Assembly (NCBI GenBank): GCA_963749035.1
Contig: CAVVKW010000002.1
Location: 124,001 to 188,000 of the forward strand
From: CAVVKW01 sp963749035
GTDB lineage: Bacteria > Verrucomicrobiota > Verrucomicrobiia > Chthoniobacterales > JAATET01
Direction of reading: 5' to 3'
Length of the DNA stretch: 64,000 nt
The position numbers and the translations under genes were made by a program. Below are positions 41,044 to 49,742 of this stretch, piece after piece (position 1 is the first letter of the stretch; each line of letters opens with the position of its first letter). The notes below the pieces were generated by a model. That model did not search any database. It saw nothing but the letters and a program-made list of their open reading frames with translations, and was not told where the DNA came from.

Positions 41044-43299
41044 TCACTCGGCCAGCGCGCGCAGCTCGCCGCAGGACGCGAATGCTTGCTCGGGACCGTC
41101 ACCGCTGGCTGGCTTTCCGATCACGCGAACGGCGATGATCGACCGAGGTGTCGGGAGCGTGAAGGTGAACGCTTCGCCGTCGATCAACCCTCCGTGGTCC
41201 TTCGAAGTCGTTTCGGGGTAACTCGCTAATTCGCCGACCGACTCCCACTCCCACTCCCCGTCCTTCGACCTTCTGACCTGTATCTCCGGCTTTCCCGAAG
41301 ACGCGTCAAACCACCCGCCGTTGTGATAAGTTCTCCCGTGGGCGAAAATAACGCTCGTCGTCATCACCGGCGACGGCATTTCCACGGCGAACCAATCTTC
41401 TGCCGGATCGGTCCCGTCGGCGGTCATCACGAAAGTCGCCGTTTCGCCGTCATGGATCGAACCAAGGAGATGACCCTCGCGCGACCGGGATTCACGAACC
41501 GCCATGAACAGTCGCTCCGGGGCGAAGTGGCCCGGCGCCCGGAGCCAGACCGCGAACGATTCGTCCGTTGCCCCCGCCCGAGCGAATGGCACGAAAATCG
41601 CATCCTGCTTTTCCCCGTTTGCCAGCTGAATCCGCGCCTTAAACGTATCCTCGCCCACCGGTTTGGCTCTGGCGTTCTCCGCCAATGTCACCAGGCGCGG
41701 TGGCGGTAAGTCCGGGTTAAACGCCGCGTCGAGCGCCAGCACGGAGGGTCCATATTTGAGCGCAACGAGATCTGCGTCACGTCCCTTTCCAGTTAGGATT
41801 TCCGACCGGGTCACCCAACGCATTCTGAATGGTTCCCCTCCGCCGATTGTTTCCTCGGTCCAACCCAATGCCCCCGCTCGAGAGTCCGCTTCCTCGCCGT
41901 CGTTCTCTCGAATCATCCAATCGAATTTGCGAACGATCACGGATTGCGAGTCAGCCGCTCCTTCGAGATCGATCTTCGCCTCGCCGGCTTGAGGATTCGC
42001 GAATTCTACGCCGACCGAGACGCGCCGACCGTTTAGCTCGCAATCGACTTCGGCATCCTGAAGCAAATTCACCACCAAAGACTCACCCTCCCGATCAGAC
42101 TTTTTGAAGAACGCCATCTGCGGCAGAAGTGCGAGGGCGCGGGGTCCGCTACTGAGGCAACAACTCGTGTCATCCCCGTAAGGCTTCACGCCCTGAAGTG
42201 GCGTGTAATAGCACCATTCGGTCCCGTCGGGCCGCTGAGCACCCGTGAGGTGATTGTAATAGGCGCGCTCGATCTCTGCGCCGTATTTAGCCTCCCCCGT
42301 CAGGCGGAGGAGCTGCCAATTCAGCTGGATCCACGTTGTCGTCACGCAGGTCTCCCCCATTTCGGACGAGTTGAATCTGGGCAATTCGCCATCCGCTCCA
42401 AAGTGCTCGTGGTAACTCGCGGTGCCGGTGACGTAGAGCTGATTCTCGACGATGTCCGCCCACGCCCGCTTCGGTGCATCGAGGTAGGACACCTCGCCAG
42501 TGGCCCGCGCCAGCTCACAGAGCCCCACCAGATTGGAAAGCATCTCGTAGGCCTTCCCGTTGGCCGTTTCGTTGACTTTGCCCGCCTCCGTCAACGTTTT
42601 GATAATCTCCGGTCCGCCCGGCTCGCTCCAGGACTCGACCGCGTAGCGGCCAAAGTCGAGATACTTCGTTTCGCCGGTCGCGCGATAGAGTTGGACCATA
42701 GGCTCCAGGACGCTGGTCGCCGCCATCCCGCCGTGCGTGCTCGCCGCCAGCAGGCTTTTCTTGCCAGGCCCGAACGTGCGAACCAGCAAGTCACCCATCT
42801 TCCGGCAGGCCGCGAGCGAGTCTTCGTCGCCGGTGAACTGGTGATAGGTCAGCAGACCAATCAAGTTGTATTTGTGAGCCCAAACGTCCCAGTCCGACCC
42901 CCTTTCCGATCCAAATCGCTTTTCCTCCCGGTAAGTGCCCAGATACCCGTCGGCTTCCTGCGTTTCCATGAGCGCAAGAGCGACTCGATCAATCTTCTCG
43001 CGCAATTCCGCGTCGCCGTTATTCGCCCAAGCCAACGTCGCCGCGTGGAGAAACTTACCGACGTGTTCGCCGATCCACGCCTGCCGGCCGGGGCGTTGCC
43101 GGTAGCCGTTCAGTAGGTCGTCCTCGTCGACCGACAACAGACGTTTCGAGGCACTCCGACTCGCGCGTTCGCCCAGGAAACCTCCCAGCTTGACGGCCGA
43201 GGGCGGCAGCGGTTCGAGCACGTCCGTCAGCTTCGGCGGGACCGGCGCGGCGGAAGCGAACGTCGATAGCAAAATCGATATCTGAAAAACTCTGATCAT
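41044..43299 (-). CDS. glycoside hydrolase family 127 (beta-L-arabinofuranosidase-like, DUF1680)
   Basis: Exported protein of 751 residues (signal peptide of about 18, LLSTFASA). The (alpha/alpha)6 domain shows LGTYREEKRFGSERG, DVWAHKYNLIGLLTYHQFTG and CLSSGPRALALLPQ. GH127 enzymes use a zinc-bound Cys nucleophile with a Glu/Cys cluster; here SSEMGETCVTTTW supplies Glu and Cys and DDTSCCLSS supplies the paired Cys. The known product is L-arabinose from beta-linked arabinofuranosyl oligosaccharides of plant glycoproteins. It sits between the symporter and GH43 in the same direction. A C-terminal F5/8-like region (about 600-751) may bind carbohydrate. Confidence 0.9.
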   Translation of the reverse strand: MIRVFQISILLSTFASAAPVPPKLTDVLEPLPPSAVKLGGFLGERASRSASKRLLSVDEDDLLNGYRQRPGRQAWIGEHVGKFLHAATLAWANNGDAELREKIDRVALALMETQEADGYLGTYREEKRFGSERGSDWDVWAHKYNLIGLLTYHQFTGDEDSLAACRKMGDLLVRTFGPGKKSLLAASTHGGMAATSVLEPMVQLYRATGETKYLDFGRYAVESWSEPGGPEIIKTLTEAGKVNETANGKAYEMLSNLVGLCELARATGEVSYLDAPKRAWADIVENQLYVTGTASYHEHFGADGELPRFNSSEMGETCVTTTWIQLNWQLLRLTGEAKYGAEIERAYYNHLTGAQRPDGTEWCYYTPLQGVKPYGDDTSCCLSSGPRALALLPQMAFFKKSDREGESLVVNLLQDAEVDCELNGRRVSVGVEFANPQAGEAKIDLEGAADSQSVIVRKFDWMIRENDGEEADSRAGALGWTEETIGGGEPFRMRWVTRSEILTGKGRDADLVALKYGPSVLALDAAFNPDLPPPRLVTLAENARAKPVGEDTFKARIQLANGEKQDAIFVPFARAGATDESFAVWLRAPGHFAPERLFMAVRESRSREGHLLGSIHDGETATFVMTADGTDPAEDWFAVEMPSPVMTTSVIFAHGRTYHNGGWFDASSGKPEIQVRRSKDGEWEWESVGELASYPETTSKDHGGLIDGEAFTFTLPTPRSIIAVRVIGKPASGDGPEQAFASCGELRALAE

Positions 43300-43400
43300 G
43301 GGGAGTAGGGACGAAGAATCTCTAAAACTCTTTCTATCGGGTCAACAAACACCCGTGGTTAGCCCGCCATGGGTTTCAAGTCAAAATCCCAGCGGACCTT

Positions 43401-43431
43401 CGGCACCAGTGCCGCGACGAAGACGTCGCGG
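43401..43431 (-). other. two overlapping hairpins between symporter and GH127 genes
   Basis: CGGCAC-CA-GTGCCG (43401-43414) and CCGCGACG-AAGA-CGTCGCGG (43412-43431) share bases 43412-43414, so they cannot form together. They lie in the 264-base gap downstream of the symporter stop on the minus strand. No T run follows, so a simple terminator is unlikely; an attenuator or transcript-stabilising element is possible. The rest of this gap shows nothing I recognise. Confidence 0.3.
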
Positions 43432-43563
43432 AACGGGTAGCGCGTCAGACTCTCGATCCGGCAGCTCCGATCCCTCGGAAACCAATTTCCAGCAGGACGG
43501 GCCGATCGATAGCCGTCGATAGTTCGCCCACCTCGCGATCATCGGGAATACTCCGACCGCCAC

Positions 43564-45168
43564 CTACGAACCCACGTGACCCAAGTAAGCATACAGGGCA
43601 ACGAGGAGGATCATCAGGACGACACTTGCCGGGATCGTTTTTCCCCAGGAGGTGAGATCAATCGACGGGACAGCCACCGTTTCCGCCACGGATTCATGGA
43701 CCGGCTTCCACGCTCGGATCGCCAGCATCACGACGACCAACAAAACGAAGTTCAGCCCGGCAACGTGCAGCCAATGAAGCTGCATTCCTTCCCAAAACAC
43801 GCCCTCGCGAAAAAAGCCAAAATAGCCGTAAAACAAAATCCCCAAGGGCAACGCCACGTAAGCGGCCAGAGGCGTGGTCCGCTGGAAAACGATTCCGACC
43901 ATGACGACGGCAAGAATCGGAATGTTCACGAAGGCCGTCAATTTTTTCATCAAACTAAACAGTCCGTCCGGCGCCTGGGCGATGGTCGGCGCCAGAAAAA
44001 TGCAGACCACAACGAGGATCGCTCCCAGCACCTTCCCAGCCTTCACCGTCTCCTGATCAGTCGCACCCGGTCGGATAAATTGTTTGTAGATATCGACTCC
44101 GAAGAGCGTGGACGCGCTGTGCAGCCCGCTGTTGAAGGAACTCATAATTGCGCCGAACATCACCGCCGCGAAAAACCCCTTCGCCCATACCGGCAACACC
44201 GCGGCGACCAGCGCCGGATACGCCATGTCCTGGTTTTCCAAATCCGCGCCAAACATGTGGAAGGCAATCAGTCCCGGGAGAACCAGAATCCCAACGCAAA
44301 CGATCTTGAGCAAAGCGGCGAACAGCACCCCTTTCTGAGCCTCCGCCAGGCTCTTCGCGCCGAAGGTCCGCTGGACGATGGCTTGGTTGGTGCACCAATA
44401 ATAGATGCTAATAAACAGGATTCCGGAAAACAGGGTGTCGAACGGCACCGGAGAATCCGATCGCCCGATGGGTGACAATTTTTCGGGACTGTTTTCAGTC
44501 ATTGTCTTCAGCGCTTCACCGATATCCCCGTCTCCGAGTTGGATCAGACCAAGGATGGGAATGGCAAACCCGCCCAGCAACAAACCAACTCCGTTTACCG
44601 TGTCCGAGATGGCGACCGCTTTGAGCCCTCCAAAAATCGCGTAAGCACCACCGATCAGGCAGAGACTCGTCGCGAAGATCCAGATCGCAGATTCGGTGCT
44701 GACGGTGACCAGATCACTGATCGGAAAGAGCCCGTTCATCGCCAGTGCTCCCGAATAGATCACGAACGGTAAAAAACTGATCGTCAAGGCGAGCAGGAAC
44801 ATGACGGAAACGATCGATCGGACCGCCGGGCCGAAACGCGTTTCCAGCAGCTCCGGGACCGTCGTGATATCGCCCTTCAAATACCGCGGCAGAAAGTAGA
44901 TCGCCATGGCCACCATGGCGACCGCCGAGATCGCCTCCCACGCCATGACGGACGCATCTCCCGCGTAAGCCCAGCCGTTGAGCCCGACCAACTGCTCCGT
45001 CGAAATGTTGGTCAACATCAACGAGCCGGCGATGACGAACCACGGCAACGACCGGCCTGCCAGGAAATAGCCTTTGGAATGCGTCAGGTCCTCATCCCGC
45101 GATTTAACCCATGAGATGATCGCAACGAATGCGGTGAACAGGACGAAGGTGACTACGGATACGAGCAT
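43564..45168 (-). CDS. sodium:solute symporter (SSS family)
   Basis: Inner-membrane transporter of 534 residues with about 13-14 helices and the SGLT-like LeuT core. Typical pieces are KGYFLAGRSLPWFVIAGSLM near residue 32, STEQLVGLNGWAYAGD near 56, YLKGDITTVPELLETRFG near 96 and the later SSFNSGLHSASTLFGVDIYKQF near 345. It would import a sugar or uronate released by the GH127/GH43/sulfatase enzymes, using Na+. It follows the sulfatase by 77 bases and precedes GH127 by 264 bases in the same direction. Substrate is inferred from context only. Confidence 0.92.
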   Translation of the reverse strand: MLVSVVTFVLFTAFVAIISWVKSRDEDLTHSKGYFLAGRSLPWFVIAGSLMLTNISTEQLVGLNGWAYAGDASVMAWEAISAVAMVAMAIYFLPRYLKGDITTVPELLETRFGPAVRSIVSVMFLLALTISFLPFVIYSGALAMNGLFPISDLVTVSTESAIWIFATSLCLIGGAYAIFGGLKAVAISDTVNGVGLLLGGFAIPILGLIQLGDGDIGEALKTMTENSPEKLSPIGRSDSPVPFDTLFSGILFISIYYWCTNQAIVQRTFGAKSLAEAQKGVLFAALLKIVCVGILVLPGLIAFHMFGADLENQDMAYPALVAAVLPVWAKGFFAAVMFGAIMSSFNSGLHSASTLFGVDIYKQFIRPGATDQETVKAGKVLGAILVVVCIFLAPTIAQAPDGLFSLMKKLTAFVNIPILAVVMVGIVFQRTTPLAAYVALPLGILFYGYFGFFREGVFWEGMQLHWLHVAGLNFVLLVVVMLAIRAWKPVHESVAETVAVPSIDLTSWGKTIPASVVLMILLVALYAYLGHVGS

Positions 45169-45245
45169 GGCTGGGAGATTACGGATTACGCGGCTTCGAG
45201 GTCAGTCTCGTTGCTCGCAGGGGTTTGACGACGTCAGGCGGAACT

Positions 45246-46709
45246 TCAGTAGGAGGGTCCCATTCGACGAAACCACCCGTGCTGCGGGTCCCCAAGATCT
45301 CCCATGTAACGGTCCATCCGCTCCATGAGATCTTTCTGCACCTCCGCATACTCCGGATCTCCAAAGTGATTCTTGAGTTGGTGAGGATCTTTCTTCAAAT
45401 CGTATAACTCGCCGATGTCATGCGGATTGAAGGTAAATTGGTGCGACCGCGTGCGGACCATTCGCTGATTTGCCACCGTGAAGTGCTTTTCGAAGAGGCA
45501 GAAGACCTCCTCGCGGCCGTTGAACGAATCATCGCCCTTCATGGCACCGTAGAAGGACTCGCCGTCGAGATTTCCCGGAGCCGGGACGCCCGCCGCCTCC
45601 AAGATCGATGGCATGCATTCGTGCAAATAGACGAAGTTGTCGTTCACGCTCCCGGGCTCGGTGCATTCCGGATGCGCGACGACGAGCGGAATGCGATAGA
45701 TCTCGTCATACATGAACTCTCCCTTCTCGATCAACTTGTGCGCTCCGAGGCAATCTCCGTGATCGGCGGTGTAGATGATGATCGTGTTGTCCAATTCTCC
45801 GAGTTCCTCGAGCTTCTGCACGATGCGGCCAACCATGTCGTCAATGAGCGTGCAGTGACCAAAGTAGCGCGCCGCGATTTCTTGAAATCCTTCCCAGCCG
45901 TAGTCCCCCAATCCCCACATGCGCTCGATGATCGACTGCACCCGCGGCTTGTCCTCGAAGGTTTCGCAATAGCTGGGATGCTCCGGAATGCCCTTCGGAT
46001 CATACATCGAAAAGTAGGGCTCAGGGACGAGACTCGGACTGTGCGGACCCCAAAAATTCGCCCACAAGAAGAACGGCTTGTCGTCACCGTTCAACGATTC
46101 GAGGACTCGGTTGGTCTCCTCGGCAACGAAATATTCGATCGTGGATTCGACCGGACCCTCGTGTAAGGCAAACATCTCTTGGTCGCTGCATCCCGGATTC
46201 GTTCCAACGTAACGATTGGATACGGTCGGGATCTCGAAGCCATTCTCCTTCAAATAGACTTCGTAATGATTGGGCTCGTTCGTCGGCGGGAGGTCGAATT
46301 GCAGACCCGGGAGCAATCGTGAACCCGGAAACGCGTATCCCATGAAGTCCTTGGCCACAAAACCATACTCCGACGGAGTGCGTTTCGCGTCGACGTGCCA
46401 CTTCCCGGCGTAACCACAAGCGTAACCCGCCTCTTCCAGATAGCTGCTGAGACCACGGACGCCGTCTTTGATGGTTTCCTCGTTCCCCGTCACTCCGTGG
46501 TTGTGCGGGTAGAGGCCCGTGAAAAATGACGCGCGAGCCGGCGCACAGATCGCCGTCGGAGTGAACGCATGATCGAACCGCACCCCCCTGGCAGCCAGCT
46601 TATCGATGTTGGGCGTCTTACAGATACTGTTCAGACCGTAAGCGCTGATGGAATCCAGGCGCTGCTGGTCGCTCATCAGAACGAGGATGTTGGGTTTTTT
46701 TTTGGCCAT
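45246..46709 (-). CDS. sulfatase (formylglycine-type, possible glycan sulfatase)
   Basis: Enzyme of 487 residues; removes sulfate esters. The formylglycine signature is CAPARASFFTG (Cys55-Ala-Pro-Ala-Arg59), which needs a maturase or FGE, not encoded nearby. Metal ligands are in LMSDQQR (Asp14) and later IYTADHGDCLGAHKL (DHGD). No clear signal peptide is present at the N-terminus (MAKKKPNILVLMSDQ), so it may act in the cytoplasm on imported oligosaccharide, unlike most S1 sulfatases. It is preceded by the SDR gene (25 bases) and is part of the polysaccharide locus, implying a sulfated substrate. Confidence 0.9.
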   Translation of the reverse strand: MAKKKPNILVLMSDQQRLDSISAYGLNSICKTPNIDKLAARGVRFDHAFTPTAICAPARASFFTGLYPHNHGVTGNEETIKDGVRGLSSYLEEAGYACGYAGKWHVDAKRTPSEYGFVAKDFMGYAFPGSRLLPGLQFDLPPTNEPNHYEVYLKENGFEIPTVSNRYVGTNPGCSDQEMFALHEGPVESTIEYFVAEETNRVLESLNGDDKPFFLWANFWGPHSPSLVPEPYFSMYDPKGIPEHPSYCETFEDKPRVQSIIERMWGLGDYGWEGFQEIAARYFGHCTLIDDMVGRIVQKLEELGELDNTIIIYTADHGDCLGAHKLIEKGEFMYDEIYRIPLVVAHPECTEPGSVNDNFVYLHECMPSILEAAGVPAPGNLDGESFYGAMKGDDSFNGREEVFCLFEKHFTVANQRMVRTRSHQFTFNPHDIGELYDLKKDPHQLKNHFGDPEYAEVQKDLMERMDRYMGDLGDPQHGWFRRMGPSY

Positions 46710-46734
46710 AAAATTTCAGTTGGTTCGAGTTGCG

Positions 46735-47532
46735 TCAGGCGTCCTGCATCAAAGCACTTCGACCGCCGTCGATACACAGCGTTGTTCCCGACATGAATCC
46801 TCCGAATGACGAGCAGACGAAAGCGCACGTGGCCGCGATCTCCTCGACGGTTCCGAGTCGACGAACGGGATGAAGCTTCTCCGTCCTCGCCCGTTCCGCG
46901 TCCGCGTTGGCGAAGGAATCGAACCAGGTTTGGTTTCCAATCGTGTCGATGAAGCCCGGCGCGATTCCCACGGTCCGCACCTTCGGACCCCACTCGATTG
47001 CCAGCGATTGCACCAGCCCCAGCAGACCAGCTTTCGCGACGTTGTAAGGAAAACAGCCGGGTATGGTATTCCAGCCATGGTTGGAACCGATGATCACGAT
47101 CACGCCATCTCCCGAGGCTTCCAGGTAAGGCTTGGCCTCTCTCGACAACCGCCAGTGGGCGGCAAGGTCAAGGTTGAGGCACTCGTCCCACGCTTCCTCC
47201 TCACAGTTCTCCGCACCGCGAAAGATATTCCGACCGGCGTTCGAAACCAGGATGTCGAGCTTCCCGAAGCGATCCATGGTCTCAGTAATCAGCGATCGCG
47301 GGGTCGCTCGATCGGTCAAGTCGCCCTGCACGTAGAACGCTTTGCGGTCAGCGACTTCGACCGATTCGATAAAGCTCTGCGCAGCGTCGCTCTCCGCGGA
47401 GTGGCGTCCACAACCCGCCACGTTGCATCCCGCCGTCGCGAGAGTCTTGGCCACTCCCGCGCCGATCCCGCTGGTGACGCCGCTCACGAAGGCTGACCGG
47501 CCGCTCAAATCAATGGATAACCCGCTAGACAT
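46735..47532 (-). CDS. short-chain dehydrogenase/reductase
   Basis: NAD(P)-dependent oxidoreductase of 265 residues. Cofactor motif SGVTSGIGAG near residue 17, SNAGRNIF near 93, and the catalytic centre IIGSNHG-x10-YNVAKAG near 145-165 (Ser, Tyr, Lys) are present. The last turns include PGFIDTIGNQTWF. In the locus it would oxidise an imported sugar to a lactone or reduce an intermediate. It overlaps the enolase-superfamily gene by eight bases and precedes the sulfatase by 25 bases. Sequence alone does not fix the substrate. Confidence 0.9.
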   Translation of the reverse strand: MSSGLSIDLSGRSAFVSGVTSGIGAGVAKTLATAGCNVAGCGRHSAESDAAQSFIESVEVADRKAFYVQGDLTDRATPRSLITETMDRFGKLDILVSNAGRNIFRGAENCEEEAWDECLNLDLAAHWRLSREAKPYLEASGDGVIVIIGSNHGWNTIPGCFPYNVAKAGLLGLVQSLAIEWGPKVRTVGIAPGFIDTIGNQTWFDSFANADAERARTEKLHPVRRLGTVEEIAATCAFVCSSFGGFMSGTTLCIDGGRSALMQDA

Positions 47533-48691
47533 AGTAATTCTCTCGAGCGTTCATGTCTCTGATCCCGGGCCGTTTTTCCAGCTCCGTCTCGATCAAGTCG
47601 ACGCCGAGCCCAGGTCGATCGCTCAGATGTAAATATCCATCCCGGACGTCCAGCGGATGCGAAATCACTTCATCCCGCCAGGGAACGTCATGGAACATGA
47701 ATTCACACCGGAAGAAGTTCGGTATGGACGCACAGACCTGCGCGCTCGCCAGGGTGCTGAGCGGCCCGTTGGGGTTATGCGGGGCAATCGGCACGTTGTA
47801 GGCCTCGGCCATGGTCGCAATCCGCTTCATTTCAGAAGGTCCGCCACACCGGGTAATGTCGGGCATGATCACGTCACAAATGTGATTCTCCAGAATGGGG
47901 CGAAATCCGTGCCGCGTGTAGTGCCTCTCACCCACGCAGATCGGAACGTTCCCCGGGAGTCTCTGGCGGAGAGCCCGGAGTGTGTGCGCACTCTCCGGAC
48001 CCGCCGGCTCTTCGTACCAGCTGATGTCGAGTGAACTGAGTCTCTCGGCCATCCGAATAGCGACCTCGGTATTCAGCATGGCGTGGGTCTCGATCATGAT
48101 GTCGAAGTCCGGCCCCACGGCCTCGCGCACCGCCTTCGTCAGTCCATAAGCCGCATCCTGCTGCTCCCGGCTCAAGCTGAGATCCGTGTTCAGGTGGTCG
48201 CCGTAAAAGTAATTCGTGTGGGCGAACGGGTCGAATTTCAGGCCCGTGAACCCATTCTCCTTCACGATTTCCGCCTGTCGGGCGTAATCCGCGGCCGAGA
48301 GTTCCCCTCTGGTGAACCAATAGTTGGCGTAGAGTTTGATCTGGTCGCGAAAGGCTCCTCCTAGCAGTTGATAACAGGGCACCCCAAGATGCTTCCCCTT
48401 CAGGTCCAACAACGCCATGTCGAGCCCGCTAATGGCGCACATGCTCGCGCCGAACGGACCGATCCAATTGAGGTCCCGGTAAAGTTTTGTCCAGATGAAA
48501 TCCGTTCTGAGCGGATCCATTCCAATCACCCGCTCGCCGACGTGCTTCATGGCACTCTCGATGATCGGGCTTCCCGGCCAATTGGTCGCTTCTCCCACGC
48601 CCGTCACACCGGTGTCGGTGTAAACCTTCACCATCACCCAGTTGTATTTGACGCCCTCGACGAGCCACACTTTGACTTCCTCGATTCTCAT
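47525..48691 (-). CDS. mandelate racemase/muconate lactonizing enzyme family (sugar-acid dehydratase-like)
   Basis: Enolase-superfamily enzyme of 388 residues. The capping domain begins MRIEEVKVWLVEG; the barrel has metal ligands in IMIETHAML (Asp/Glu near 196), WYEEPAGPES (Glu near 223) and CVGERHYTRHGF (Glu near 250) and the base His in IAPHNPNGPLS. This arrangement fits the galactonate/arabinonate-type dehydratases that act on aldonic acids. With the SDR and the RraA-like gene it forms a likely non-phosphorylating sugar-acid pathway. It overlaps the RraA gene by four bases (48688-48691) and the SDR by eight. Confidence 0.88.
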   Translation of the reverse strand: MRIEEVKVWLVEGVKYNWVMVKVYTDTGVTGVGEATNWPGSPIIESAMKHVGERVIGMDPLRTDFIWTKLYRDLNWIGPFGASMCAISGLDMALLDLKGKHLGVPCYQLLGGAFRDQIKLYANYWFTRGELSAADYARQAEIVKENGFTGLKFDPFAHTNYFYGDHLNTDLSLSREQQDAAYGLTKAVREAVGPDFDIMIETHAMLNTEVAIRMAERLSSLDISWYEEPAGPESAHTLRALRQRLPGNVPICVGERHYTRHGFRPILENHICDVIMPDITRCGGPSEMKRIATMAEAYNVPIAPHNPNGPLSTLASAQVCASIPNFFRCEFMFHDVPWRDEVISHPLDVRDGYLHLSDRPGLGVDLIETELEKRPGIRDMNARENYYV

Positions 48692-49383
48692 AGGATTCCG
48701 TAGGTGTCCCAGGCCTCCTGAGCTTTCATGCCCTTGCTGATCGCCTCAAATACGGTCCTTTCTCCGAGCGCTTTTTTCAACGCCAGGCGAACCACGTCTC
48801 CTTCGATCTCTTTCGGCACGATGCAGACGCCGTCCAGATCGCCGAAAACAATGTCGCCCGGCCGAATCGCCACACCTTCAATTTCGACGTTGCAGCGAAA
48901 ATCGATCACCTTGCCTCGCGGCCGCTGATCCTGCGCGTAGCGACCCGTCGAGAACGTCGGAAAATTCTGGGCGAGGATTCCCCGGGTGTCTCGCGAGTAA
49001 CCGTTCACGACGGCTCCCACCGCCCCACGATTCCGCGCCGCCTGACTCATCAACTCACCCCACAACGCGTAGCGGGGACTCGCCCCCGTGCAGATGTAAA
49101 CCTCATCGCGCTTCAGGTCGTCCAGTGCTCCCAACATCAGTCCAAATGGTTGAGCCAAAGACTCGTTCAGCCTTCCCGGACCTTCCCCGCCGTCGTCATC
49201 CGCTTCCAAGACCGGCATCGCCCTTCCCACCACCAGCATGTCCTCGCGCAGCGGCTGAATCTCGGGCGGAAGGAATTGGTGCAGATACCCCAGCTCATCC
49301 ATCACGTCCCCGACGACCGCCGTAAACAGGTGGCTTCGGCAGAGCGAGAATAGCTCCTCGTCGGTATTCCAAGTCTCCGGCAT
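48688..49383 (-). CDS. RraA-family protein (putative aldolase/decarboxylase)
   Basis: Protein of 231 residues in the RraA/HMG-aldolase (dimethylmenaquinone methyltransferase-like) family. Visible motifs are VVGDVMDELGYLHQFLPPEI near residue 20, a long loop with GAVVNGYSRDTRGI near 123 and FGDLDGVCIVPKEIE near 190; the metal-binding Asp/Arg cluster of the family lies in these. Family members cleave or decarboxylate 4-hydroxy-2-oxo acids, a suitable last step for a 2-keto-3-deoxy sugar acid made by the adjacent dehydratase. It is the first gene of the locus and lies next to a 359-base gap that could carry its promoter. Confidence 0.88.
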   Translation of the reverse strand: MPETWNTDEELFSLCRSHLFTAVVGDVMDELGYLHQFLPPEIQPLREDMLVVGRAMPVLEADDDGGEGPGRLNESLAQPFGLMLGALDDLKRDEVYICTGASPRYALWGELMSQAARNRGAVGAVVNGYSRDTRGILAQNFPTFSTGRYAQDQRPRGKVIDFRCNVEIEGVAIRPGDIVFGDLDGVCIVPKEIEGDVVRLALKKALGERTVFEAISKGMKAQEAWDTYGIL

Positions 49384-49398
49384 GTTCTTCAGTTTTAC

Positions 49399-49554
49399 TT
49401 AGCGCGACGCACTCATCTTGGCGACCAACTCCGCCGTCGCGCGAACGCTCAGCTCGAGCCAGACCTGAAACCACAAGGCGGGCCCGAACGATCCGCCAAC
49501 GCAGGTCCCGGAGGCCCGGTCGAGAGAGCGAGGGGACGGGTAATCAGACTGCGG
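49399..49554 (-). pseudogene. possible C-terminal gene remnant in a 359-base gap
   Basis: Between the RraA gene and dinB (49384-49742) there is no intact gene. On the minus strand 51 codons read as PQSDYPSPRSLDRASGTCVG then GSFGPALWFQVWLELSVRAT and AELVAKMSASR before a TAA (49399-49401). The last part looks like a real protein end, but it has no start and the upstream sequence does not continue it. I cannot name a family. A promoter for the polysaccharide locus probably also lies here; no consensus is clear. Confidence 0.3.
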
Positions 49555-49742
49555 TCAATTGGGGGAACATCGTTGGTTTTACTCGGGTGGAAACTCTCTC
49601 TGTGTAGGAGGAAATGTGTGCGGCTGCGAGCGAATCTTGAACCTTTGTCGGGGGGCAAGCTGGCACCGATTTGGAAACCTTCGCGCCAGCAGATCACCCC
49701 CGCCCCAGCTCAGCAGGAGACAGGACTTCCCTCCCAATCGAA

